Shown here one piece after another: positions 53,925 to 64,000 of a stretch of 64,000 nt of DNA (its first letter is position 1; each line of letters opens with the position of its first letter). Position numbers and translations under genes: made by a program. This DNA comes from Purshia tridentata (taxonomy: Eukaryota > Streptophyta > Magnoliopsida > Rosales > Rosaceae). The notes below the pieces were generated by a model, which did not search any database, was not told where the DNA came from, and worked only from the letters and a program-made list of their open reading frames with translations. The stretch is taken from positions 1 through 64,000 of the forward strand of contig QANT01001967.1 in the NCBI GenBank assembly GCA_003254885.1, given 5' to 3'.

Positions 53925-56772
53925 TCATTGGGTTTTCACTTGGATGACAGGGAATTTCTCTTCAGGTAGCTTTTGCCACATATAATTTGCAGCTTCAATC
54001 CACTGAGGATGGACCAAAAACTTCTCTTCTTTCACTGCCCAACGAGACTTCTCGGTTCCAGCATCTATTGCAACCACATGTGTCACTGATGAATCCACTT
54101 CTGTTGAACAACTGGCTCCCAACATCTCTGCCATCTTCCAGAGATGATGATTTTCAGCCTGGAATTTTGAAGGGAAAACACGGCTGAAAACTATTTTACA
54201 CCCCTTCAACACTTCCTTCCGAATAGTTTTCAACACCTACAAGAATAACATTCAAAAGATTCCATTTCATACCCATATTAATATCATTTCACATCTCCTG
54301 TATTCAAGTTATATTGGGTTGAGAGCAGTCGAAACAAAATTCTCCAAAATTTTATATTAAATATAACAAGAAAATTACACCAAAAAAGGGGGTTAAAGTT
54401 CTAGTTTTGGGAAAAAAAGAAAAAGAACATTCACCAAAAAAGGGGGGTAAAGTTCTAGTTTTGGGAGAAAAAGAAAAAGAACATTCACCTGCCTCACATC
54501 TCTATCCATAAAATTGTCCCCCAGTTCCTAACAGATGGTTCACCAACAATAGATTAGCACACAACAACATGAAATATTTCTTTTTATCATTATACAGACA
54601 GGAAGAGGTACTTACATGAAAGAACATACTGTGGATTCGCTTAAGAACTTCAAGAACAGTTGCAAGAGCTCCTTCAGACTCACTTTCATCACTCTTCAAC
54701 TCAGAAAGAGACTTACAATTGAAGCCAAATTGGTGACAACTTGATCTAAAGAAATGATATCTTTCCATTAATATTAGATTGTCCTTATGCTTTGTCCATG
54801 CCTACAATAATGGATAGCAACATTGATAAAACCATTCAAAAGATAAAAAGCTGATTTAAATACTATTAAATTGATAGCCAGAGTATCCAAACATATGATT
54901 CAATGAATAAATTTTTTTGTAAAACATATATTGAATGCACTTCTAATCTTTCCATATCATCAAGGATCAATTACTTACATTTTCTGTGTCATCAAGGATC
55001 AAAACAGCAGAATCTTGCCCAAGCACAACATCTAAACCCTTTTGATGTTTTTGGGTGCCATCATCACGTGATATCACTCTAGAATTGAAGTACTCTTTTC
55101 TAGGATCAAGGAGCTTAGCCATTTCATGTGCATAGGACCGTTCACCCATTGTGTATATGTACATCTCAAACATTTCACTGGCTTCCTTTAAAAATGTCCG
55201 AACAAAGGGCCTCAACTTGGTCATCATACGCATAGTGTCCACTATGAAGAGGCTGCCTTTCGAAATGTCTACAAATTTCATATTGCAATCAAAATTAAAT
55301 GATTCAAGTAATTGGTGAAAAATATAAGAGCATGCACATGCATGTGCACACAAACAAAACTTTGTCAACCTTGTTTATGTCAGAGGCACACTATGACACA
55401 AATGAAACTAATAAAAATAAAACTTAGTAACTCACTAAATCAATGAGAACCTCTATTTAGTTTGCAAAGTCCAACAGGGACAAGAGACAACATCTATCTT
55501 TGTATGGTAGGAAATATTCTTCTAAATTCCTTACTCATAATCCTGTAGAACTAGAGAGAAGAAGCAACACCTCAGCAAGAAAGGTGTACACATTGACATT
55601 GAAATACTAATTATGTTACAAAAGCAGTACCACGTGAAGGGAAAACATTACGTACCTTGCAGAGAATCTGTTTGGCTCTTTAAATAATCTTCCTCTGGTG
55701 TCAAATGATTCAGTTGAGTGGAATTAAGAAGCGTGTGATCTAGATCAAGTACCAAGTACAGTTTTCTATGGCGTAACAAGTTCTTAATGTCTTTGTTGCG
55801 TAAACGGTCAATTTCATCATTATTAAGCCTTAATCCCTGCATATAAAAAATTATATCAATGCAAAAGAAGCTTGGTAAAGATTATGTATTCATTGTACAG
55901 TATAACTGGAAATGGATACATAGAATGGTCAAGTTTCTTTGCTAACTGTATATTTATCGTTTATATCAGGGGATCAGTAATTCCAGAGCTGACTGAGCGT
56001 GATAATGTCTCTACAAAAATATTATTGAAAAAAATATACATATATACTTCCAATATTAAGCAAAAAGACACCCACAATTCCAATAAACACCAACTATTCA
56101 TCCAAAGGAGTACCTTGTGTATGTAGCCAAATGTAACACCAGATTCCTCATCCAACTTCTGACCACAAACCATACACATATTTCCAAATGTACCAGGATG
56201 TGCACACATAACAGTCTTTGTGGATGCTTCTGCAGATAAAACATAATATATATCATATTCTACGTTCAAGAGCAATAACAGGTTGTGCATATGGATAATT
56301 CTTTGTGGAGCTTCAGCACACAATAACATAATAGTTTGAAACAAAATTTTATTTCAATCAATCAAGAATACAAACTCTGTGGACAAGATTACCAAACTAA
56401 ATCGGAAATTTTACCTGAGTTTCCCTTTGAAGTTGACCCATTTGTTTCTTCTAGACTTTCCAGATTCTCAACCTTGCGCCTTTTTGTCCTGCAAGGTAAT
56501 TCATAAGCTGTATCTAAAATACTTTCAGCATTTAACAACATTTCAACTTAAACTGTGGTATCTATTAGAAAACTAATTCTACATCATTAAAACATTAAAT
56601 AAAGAGAATTTAAACAACACCTGTCACTTTCGACGTCACTGTCATCACTGCCATCATCAGCTTCTTCATTTGGTGATGAATCTGAGGAGCCAGATGCCAG
56701 TGCTCTCTCAAGAAACCCGGTAAAGTCATCACTGCTAGATGAGTGTACCGGAGAATCGGTCACTAAACTCAT
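53925..56772 (-). CDS. CPL4: RNA polymerase II C-terminal domain phosphatase-like 4
   Basis: Eight exons in transcript order: 56772-56621, 56488-56415, 56229-56114, 55836-55656, 55268-54979, 54801-54616, 54527-54489 and 54236-53925. They join in frame to about 449 residues, near known CPL4 length. The N-terminus is Ser/Asp-rich with a basic TKRRKVEN patch. A Cys/His motif (CAHPGTFGNMCMVCGQ) follows. The FCP1/SCP catalytic site DLDHT lies at 145-149 (DxDxT, first Asp the nucleophile), and DDTEN is the later metal-binding acidic motif. A BRCT domain fills residues 347-449. CPL4 dephosphorylates the pol II CTD, mainly Ser2/Ser5, and affects snRNA and stress transcription in the nucleus. The ATG directly follows an intron acceptor. 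The intron before the last exon holds a 54-bp tandem repeat. Confidence 0.93.
54378..54485. repeat. 54-bp tandem repeat inside CPL4 intron 7
   Basis: The copies at 54378-54431 and 54432-54485 both run from CACCAAAAAAGGGG to AAGAACATT and differ at only two positions. The next bases, CACC at 54486, begin the real 5' splice site region on the minus strand. Each unit therefore carries its own copy of the minus-strand sequence GGTGAATGTT (GGTGTAATTT at the far end). Confidence 0.95.
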
Positions 56773-58722
56773 CTAAATAATTCATGCAATAAAACACCCC
56801 AACAGATGTTAACCTCAAAGTGAATATATATGAGGGGAAAAGAAATGCATATAGTACAAGACGAATATAAAGTGCAATGGAAAATTATACCACACACATA
56901 TAAAATAAAAATAAAAAACAAAGAGTGACCACAGTTAGAGCCTTTTTTTATTGTCTTCCATTGTTCAACAAAGTGCTAGGCCTAGCTACTATCAATTCAA
57001 AATGTCCATTTACATGGCAAACCAGAGCAAATTTGATTATTTCCTCAAACAAAGAATTTAAGATTGAAATTTTCAGCTTACCAGACCAACAATAATGAAA
57101 TATACAACTTGGTTTCCAAACTTCCACTTCCAACAATTAAGATTGAGCTTACTGAACTTGGCACCTGAAATTTACAACCAATCCCACATCAATCAAGTTG
57201 ATCACATATGTCTTTACTATTGAAATAAGTGTCCTTATGCTAGGACATAATATACTCTCTCACACTCTACGGGACCAAACTTCGTCTTCTTTTTACTAGA
57301 ATTCTATGATTGTTTTTATGGCCATTGGCCCATGGCTTGTGCTATTCAGCAACTGGAGATTATACATATAAAAGTTAGACTTTACGAGGTAACAAGAAGG
57401 CATATAATTATAAAATACAAGTGAGCTGGACTAATAGACTTGCTCTTTCTTCCTGCCCCTCACCAGTCAGTCAGCACCCCCACCCCATATGCATATACAA
57501 CGCAAGTATAGAAGCTGATAATTGGTAATGGAGAACCAAAAGCTATATGTTAAAAAAAAAAAGAAAAAAAAAAGTGATTTGTTAAGAATTTGGGTAATAT
57601 CGAAAGGGATATGGCCCGTATGGGTCTGGTCATTAGGAATTTGGGCATAAAATGCAACAAAGTAAGAAATTCCTAAATTTAATCCCTAAAATCACTTAGG
57701 GTTCTCAGTTCTCACATTTAAACCTAACCTAAATACTCAAATTTAATTCTTAAATAACTAAATTCACACCTAAATAGAATCCCTAAATTCATCCCCAAAC
57801 ATTTAAACCTAAATTAAACTTAGAAACAAAAAAAGAAGAGGAGATTCAGAAATACCTGCCCATGCCGAAAATCAAGATTGAAGCCGATGGTTTGGATGCC
57901 TGGTGAATGGTGAAACTGAGTGAGAACTGAGAGTTGAGAATCTGGATACCGAGGGAGAGTTGCGACAGAGCGAGAAACCAAAGAGAGAACGAAGAGCTTT
58001 TCTTTTAAATCAGGGTGGGCTGGGCTTAGTTTTTAATAAGAGATTTATAAAAGGAAAAAAAAAGAAGTGGGATGGGCTAAAGCCCATATATCCCTCCATG
58101 TACATTCGTAGGCACCTGCACATTTATTCACATCTCAGATGCAACATGTCCCAAAAGGAAACTTATATACATGAGTGCACTTGATTGCAAAATTGGATTA
58201 CACCCACACCCACTACATTCAATTATTAAATTGGATTATAACTATAACTCAGATGACAATATAAAAAAGCTTCCTTGCAGAATGTGGGTATTTTAATATT
58301 GGGCTGTGCACAGAAGATGAAGGACAACACAGTTGAAAGAGATGAGTTGCAGACTTGCTTGCACCTATATAATCTTCCCCATCAAAGTATGTACAAGGAG
58401 GTTTACCAACTTTGCAATATATGTGAATTAATGACAACAATGGATAGTTGAATTTGCATAAAGCATTTCCCTTTATATTTGTAAAAGACAGCTACAAAGT
58501 ACATTTATGTGAAGTGATTATTGGTGACAAACTCACAATGTCCTCCTAGACTTGTTAGTATAGTTCAATAAATGTCCCTAATTAAACATATTTAGCTATC
58601 TACAGTGAAGGAGCTAAAAAAACACTATATGAAAAAAGAAAAAACGGGGAAAAGAGATGACATCAACACTCCCACATCATACATATGATAATGATAATAT
58701 AGGTCTATATATATTCCTAAAA
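56773..58722 (-). promoter_or_regulatory. CPL4 leader intron, promoter and 3' region of the reticulon gene
   Basis: An acceptor at 56773-56774 lies immediately before the CPL4 ATG, and a donor at 57855 (GGCAGgtatttc on the minus strand) marks a likely leader intron of about 1.08 kb. The 5' UTR exon is then roughly 57856-57960, followed by the promoter. The remainder up to 58722 is the reticulon 3' flank. No other gene is seen, and the two genes are under 0.8 kb apart. Confidence 0.55.
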
Positions 58723-61700
58723 TTAATATCCTTTCTTTTGTTTAGTAAGATCAGGCTGAGTAGGAACATGCCACGTGTCTTCAGATGCTGCAATATCATC
58801 TTCCATTTCCACCCACTCATCTGTTACCATTTTCTGCTGGTAGTATCGGAAGGCCACCACCAATACAAAGGCTGCAACATATGATGTTCAATTTCATAGT
58901 TATAACAAAAAGAGAGGTCCAATGATTTTGGGTATATGAACTTGTTTGAAATGATCAATAGGGTCGGGTTGTCTGTGTTTGCTTACCTGCCCAAATGCGA
59001 GCCACGACTGAAGAAAGGTTCCAAACCAGTAGAAAAATGGCAACGGTCAAGGCTTTCTTGTGAGTGCATGAGTCCCAAGCATCCCGGAACCGCCGAACCC
59101 AAAATTTGGCTTCACATAAATGAAAGCGGAATACAATTAGAACCATAGCTTATGGGCCAGAACATAAACCCATTGGGCCTTTAGTTATTTAGATAGAACT
59201 TGGGCCAGAGCATATATAAACCCATTACAAACCTAAAGACCCATTCTCTTCTCTCGTTTTTTTCACTTAAGGGGAAGAGGCCTCACGCGGGCCATGATAG
59301 TAGATCATAAGTAGAATTATTTGGTGTGGGCCCTAACTATATTATTTGGTCCAATTGTCGGAGAGCAAAAGGTGGCCTAATAGAGTATGGCCCTCCATAA
59401 ATATATTAATATAGTATAGTGTTGTTATATTAATTATAAACTTGGGACCCTATCAATCCAGACTATCATCAATGTTGCAAATTTGCAATAGAGCCGTTAT
59501 ATGATGAGCTAGTTAGTAGCAGAGCAGTAGTAGGTCAGTTTTGGTAAGGGGCTCATGTCCATCAGACCATCACTAAGCTCTGCTCAGCGAATAGTCAAAC
59601 AAAAGTGCTACAGCTACCCCCATGCATGTAATCCAATTCCACGCATTCAAAAAGAAGACAAAGAAATTAACTGTAGGAATGAATTTACCGTAAACAGTTA
59701 TCTGGGTGGAATACAAAGAGCACACTTTTGGTACGGTGAAAACTCCGAAAAAGCCTGCCATTTTTAGCACATCCAAGAGTCGTCAGTCATAAAGTTCAGA
59801 CTCACAGAATTTCATACTTGCCACTCCCTCTCTCTCTCTCTCTTTTGGCTGCTGGGAAAGAAAGCTTTTTTTATTTTGAAAATTTAATAATTTGCATATG
59901 GCTCTTTTTTTTCTGGGATATATATATATATATATATATATTTAAATCACCAAATTGATTCAATGAAATGAAACTTACCCACTTTGGCCATGGTCCAAAT
60001 GGTTATGGAGCTGCCACACCTGGCCAAAACAAACAGCAGCACTGCCAACTGCCAATGTTACAACAAAACATCCTTTTTAATATCTTCTTCCTCACTGCTC
60101 TGACAAATTAAAAATATAAGATAAGAATAAAAGAAAGAAACCCAATTTACCTTGATTGTGGTAGCAGGATCACCAGAGAACAAAGCTTTGAGCTTTAGCA
60201 GGAACTCATTCAAGTAAGGGAGGACCAGTTTTAGCAACCATATTGCTTCTTCCTCACCCACCACATAATTTACATTATCTATTTCAATAGCTCCCCTAAC
60301 AAAAGAAAATCAGAAGGAGATCATTTTGGTAACATATATACTAATATTAAACATGTTAATACAAAATAGCTACAAAACATTACCTGCAGATAATGGACTT
60401 AAAGAGGAAGATGGCAGCGAGATAAACAAGACCCATATAGGATATGACGGTAATAAAGCTGTAGGAGCAAGGATCAGACAGATTCAGATTTTAGATGATG
60501 GACCTTTAATTTCTGAAACAGTAGGCCATACTCTGAAGGAAATGCAGAATTCAAGCTGTGTGGATAATATTGATCTCTTTTATTGAGGATTTGAAACCTG
60601 ACCTGATATTAATATCCTTTGTGTAGGAGGATGATAGTATTATAAAAGTTCCAATTCCAAACACAAAAACCGATCTTGACATATCTTTCCACATTATTAA
60701 ATCCACTGAGAAATAACAAGAACAAAAAAAATTATTGAATGCTAGAATTGAAATAATTTTACAGTAGAAATTGCAATTCGGTTAATTAGGAATGAAAACT
60801 CACCTAAACTTTGCAATCTGCTATGTGTTTCTGGGAAGCTGCTATGACACTCATTTGAAGCTGCAACTAATTAAAACAAACAGTCAACAAAAATCTCAAC
60901 AAACCCATTCACTAAAAAGAATGCAGCCTCAGAATTTAAAAGAAAAAAAAATTGAACTTACATGAAGTATATTTAGGGACATTTGAATGAACTGTTGCAC
61001 GTTTTATTACAGGAGATTGTTTTTTCACATTCATGGAGATGGGTTCTGGCCTTTGATGAACCTGGTGAAGCTTCTTGACTTCTCTGCGCTCAAAGTGAAG
61101 CTTCTTGACTTCATTGACTACCTTCTTTTCATTCACAACCTTTGTTAATTTCTCTTCTACTGGTGCATTGATTTCCTTGATATCAAGGCTTTTCTTTTCA
61201 ACCTCATCAACCTCAATTTCCTCATCCACCTCTTCCTCCAATTCATCTCCATCATCTTCTTCATCACCACCTTGATCACCACCATCATCCACCAATAGTT
61301 TTGGAGCAGATTCGAGCACATCCACATTGCTCACACTGCCTGAAATGATCATTTCTTGGCACACACCGAACTCCTTGCAATTCTCATCAGATCCAGTGTT
61401 TCCAATCTCAACTGGGCTTTTCTCAATTACCTCAACAGACTTATCAATTCTCTTATCAAATTCATCATCCAAGGCCTTATTTGACTCTGATTTCGCCTTC
61501 CTCAACTGAATTGCATTACCAGAAACACCACTTGACTCTGATTTCACCTTCCTTAATTGAGCTGAATTCTTCTCGATTCCCTCACTTGCTACACCACCAT
61601 TCTTGCCCAAATCACTAGAACTTTTCAGCAATTCGGGCCTTGGCTTCCTATTCCCAATTGGGCTTCTCTCAGTTTTATCAGAAACAACACCAATCTCCTT

Positions 61701-62090
61701 GCTTCCCTCAGATCTAAGCCTCCTCACCGGAATTGGGCTCTTCTTGATCCCATCAACAGAGACACTCAGTTCCTTGCCCTGTTCATCAGAATTCTTCAAA
61801 GACTCGGTTTTTCCTTTAGCTATCTGAATTGGCTTCTTCTCAAAACCTTCAATGGTGTCGGATTTCCAAGTCTTTCTCTTGCCAGTACTCACGGCTCCAC
61901 CAGCAGTACCACCAGCTTGGCCTCTCCTCAACCTTGTACGAGGAGTTCCAGCAACCCCATTATTGGTACTAGTCTCTTCAGAATTCTCTTCACCATTGAA
62001 GACCTTAATCCCACCTTTAACTTCATCAATCTTCATCCTGCTCTCCCACACTGACCCTGCAACCACACTACTCCTTCTACCCACATCCAT
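58723..62090 (-). CDS. Reticulon-like protein B21-type with long acidic N-terminal extension
   Basis: Nine exons: 62090-60962, 60860-60804, 60705-60603, 60458-60384, 60295-60151, 60048-59979, 59754-59689, 59109-58987 and 58871-58723, giving about 638 residues. Residues 1-395 are hydrophilic, with a degenerate repeat built on KSP...RK..SES (about 115-245) and an acidic run (about 270-300: EEDDGDELEEEVDEE). The reticulon domain starts about 396 (VDLIMWKDMSRSVFVFGIG). It has two long hydrophobic hairpins (around 405-455 and 545-600), a connecting loop (LKLVLPYLNEFLLKLKAL) and a cytosolic tail ending TKQKKGY. Reticulons wedge into and curve ER tubules. The tandem order with CPL4 matches the Arabidopsis locus as I recall (At5g58000). 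Function of the extension is unknown. Confidence 0.88.
59919..59941. repeat. TA microsatellite in reticulon intron 6
   Basis: A pure TA run of about ten units lies between exon 6 and exon 7 of the reticulon gene. It is likely polymorphic. Confidence 0.9.
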
Positions 62091-64000
62091 TGCTTTTTAT
62101 CTTTGAAATTATTTCTTTAGCAACGAGTACAATGGGGCATAGGTGGTACCAATGAATAGGAAAAGCGTTAAGCAGAAGAAATGGCGGTTTGTGGGGTGTG
62201 AAACATTAGGATCCCTTTGTCTTCGGAAAGAAATGGAAAGCAGAGTGCTGATAATTAGTTGTAACTTGTAAGGGACTGGGTCACTGAGTCACAGTGTTGG
62301 TTTTTTTATTTTTTATTTTTCTTTTGTTGGGTGTGTGTCTGTTCTGTGTGAGACTCTGAGACTGTGAGTGTGACTTAGAAAGTAAAGTAGAAAAGTGAGA
62401 TATAAATATGGTGGGGTTGAATGATTAGAGGTGTGTTGAGGATGATCTCTTTTGCTCTTTTTTGGGGGGTATTGATTCCCTTAAGCCTTCAACTTTTGCA
62501 TACGTATATGATATATAGATTGGAGGATCACTATGAACTCTGTGACCGAGGCAACACCAAAAGTCATTCATATATCTCACATGCAAATGGAGACGCACTT
62601 CCTAATTTTAGAGGGGGAGAGAGACTGAGACAGTGTGTGTATGTGTGAGAGAGAGAGAGAGGTGGAGTTTGGAAGCATATGGTGAATTTTGGTGGTGGCA
62701 ATAGTTTCAGGTAACGGGGTTTGGTGGCGGCCAAGCTCCTCCACTCATCCAATGCCGTAATAAAAGTGGCAAAAATTTCTTATTGCTTTTGTATTGAAGA
62801 TGTTAGCGTGAGCCTATTGATTTGTACCTCATAAATTATGGCATGGTTCTTTTTCTTTCTCTCTTTTGATAAAAGGCCAAAAGGTGATGATGCCAACTTG
62901 AGGAAGCTTCACACATGTTGATCCTTTGACATTACTTGATATGAGCAACTGTTAATCTCTTTAGCTTTAAATCTTGGTCTAATAACTAGGAAGGGTTGTT
63001 TATCAAAGGACAAAACAATTACTTCACATTTTAATGCAACTCAATACTATGCTGCATAAACCTTTGCCTTATTAGCAAGCTTGCCTAATAATGTGACCCC
63101 CACCTAAAAAGAAAAGGCAAATGAACTGCTTAATTATGATTTGGGGTTGCATTATAACCATACATTGGATCCTCCCTTCCCTTCAATGTTGTGTTGGACA
63201 ATGCTGAAATCTTGATTATGAGAACTTAAATTGCTATATTAAACTAAGGAGTGAGGACAAACACTAAGTGCAAATTCAGTTCATCTAAATAATGTGAAAA
63301 GACGAGTCCATGAGACAATATGGGAATGATTTTGGCTTATGAGATTATGACTGACTGAAGTGATGGGATATGGAATCCAACACCAACATGAATCGTATGC
63401 AAAGATTAATAAAGTTGATACGTTAGGTGCACAATAATTGTCGCACAAATTATGAATACATGGTCAATGTAATGTTGCTTTTGTATAAAAATATGAGAGT
63501 ACTATGAATACATGAGTTGCAATCATATTTCTTAGTCATCAGATTAATTACAATGCATCAGAATCTCATTTAAATACATTATAATTTATAAGAGAGAGTC
63601 AGAAAATTATAGAGATACAACTTTATTTAGGATTTGATTCGTATATATATGTATATATAAATTAGGGTGGCCCACTAGATTTTGGAATCGGCATGTGAGC
63701 CCAAATTATACGCAGTGCTGCTGCAGGCAGACGGCGACAAGTTGGAGTTTCAACTTTCAACCCAACTCCCACCGCTGGGTCCAAAAATGGCACAAAAATG
63801 AAGAAAAAGAAAATTCCCACCGACACAAACAACTGCAGTTTTTACTTTTTACTATTACTACTTCCAATTTGATTTTAATTACCCATCTTTTATTTTTTGG
63901 ACTGCGTAATTTATGAAAATAAATTACATATTTGAGAGGAGGAGGCTCGACCGGGACATGAGGGTCTGGGGATTTGATCAGAGAAAAAAAGAAATCATAT
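62091..64000. promoter_or_regulatory. Reticulon gene promoter and right-hand intergenic sequence
   Basis: No gene is supported. The first few hundred bases are the reticulon leader and promoter. GT- and GA-rich microsatellite runs lie at about 62630-62662. The rest is AT-rich. Near the right edge a short frame (63695-63916) has no recognisable family. A real gene could begin beyond the window. Confidence 0.45.

Noticed and set aside
54955-55000. Repeated CATCAAGGATCAA around the CPL4 exon 5 donor
   Set aside because: A 13-base repeat spanning the exon end and intron is small and may be chance; the real donor (GAAAAT|GTAAGT) is clear.
1-64000. tRNA, rRNA, snoRNA or known microRNA genes
   Set aside because: I scanned for T-loop/B-box motifs and well-known plant miRNA sequences by eye and found none convincing; a dedicated covariance search could still find some.
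1-64000. Autonomous transposons, viral insertions or bacterial-type defence systems
   Set aside because: No transposase, reverse transcriptase, integrase or capsid-like frame was recognised; only short MITE-like elements and gene fragments are present.

Overview
The window is nuclear DNA from a flowering plant, almost certainly a eudicot. Every confident gene is a plant family member split by AT-rich GT-AG introns: an ABCC transporter, an SPX-RING ligase, a phytochrome-A F-box protein, an SR splicing factor, CPL4 and a plant reticulon. Rosaceae (Prunus-like) is my guess from gene density and codon flavour, but I could not test it.

Layout, left to right. An intact ABCC transporter gene (1991-8380, +) is followed by NOP16 (9579-11171, +) and, convergently, an SPX-RING E3 ligase of the NLA/BAH1 type (14008-11729, -). 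A 4.7-kb AT-rich gap leads to two tandem universal stress protein genes (18692-20257 and 21194-22058, +). Next come an intronless TFIIIC TPR subunit gene (25259-22470, -), a decayed and internally deleted inverted copy of the ABCC gene (27480-25765, -), a broken PMEI-like fragment (about 27960-27605, -), an intronless EID1-type F-box gene (29889-28909, -), an SR34/SF2-type splicing factor with 13 coding exons (34998-31207, -), and the two-exon complex I subunit NDUFS5 (39446-36789, -) with a 2.4-kb intron carrying a MITE. Then follow a 14-exon DExH helicase with CCCH zinc fingers (41783-48313, +), a minisatellite (49.0-49.5 kb), an orphan first exon of a type-A response regulator (50646-50544, -), a gene-poor 3 kb, the CTD phosphatase CPL4 (56772-53925, -) and a reticulon-like gene with a long acidic N-terminus (62090-58723, -). 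The last 1.9 kb is promoter and intergenic DNA.

The genes do not form a pathway. They are housekeeping and signalling genes: RNA polymerase III and II machinery (TFIIIC subunit, CPL4), splicing (SR protein), ribosome biogenesis (NOP16), respiration (NDUFS5), phosphate/nitrogen and light signalling (NLA, EID1), transport (ABCC) and ER shaping (reticulon). From memory, two neighbour pairs match Arabidopsis microsynteny: NOP16 next to NLA (At1g02870/At1g02860) and CPL4 next to a reticulon (At5g58003/At5g58000).

I found no convincing new multi-gene system. The observations most worth checking are the inverted ABCC pseudogene, a probable GC-AG intron in the helicase gene, a 54-bp tandem repeat in CPL4 that duplicates the intron's own 5' splice site in frame, precise intron presence/absence between the USP paralogues, and several small transposon or duplication structures. 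All exon boundaries were read by eye from splice signals, reading frame and family knowledge; there is no transcript support.
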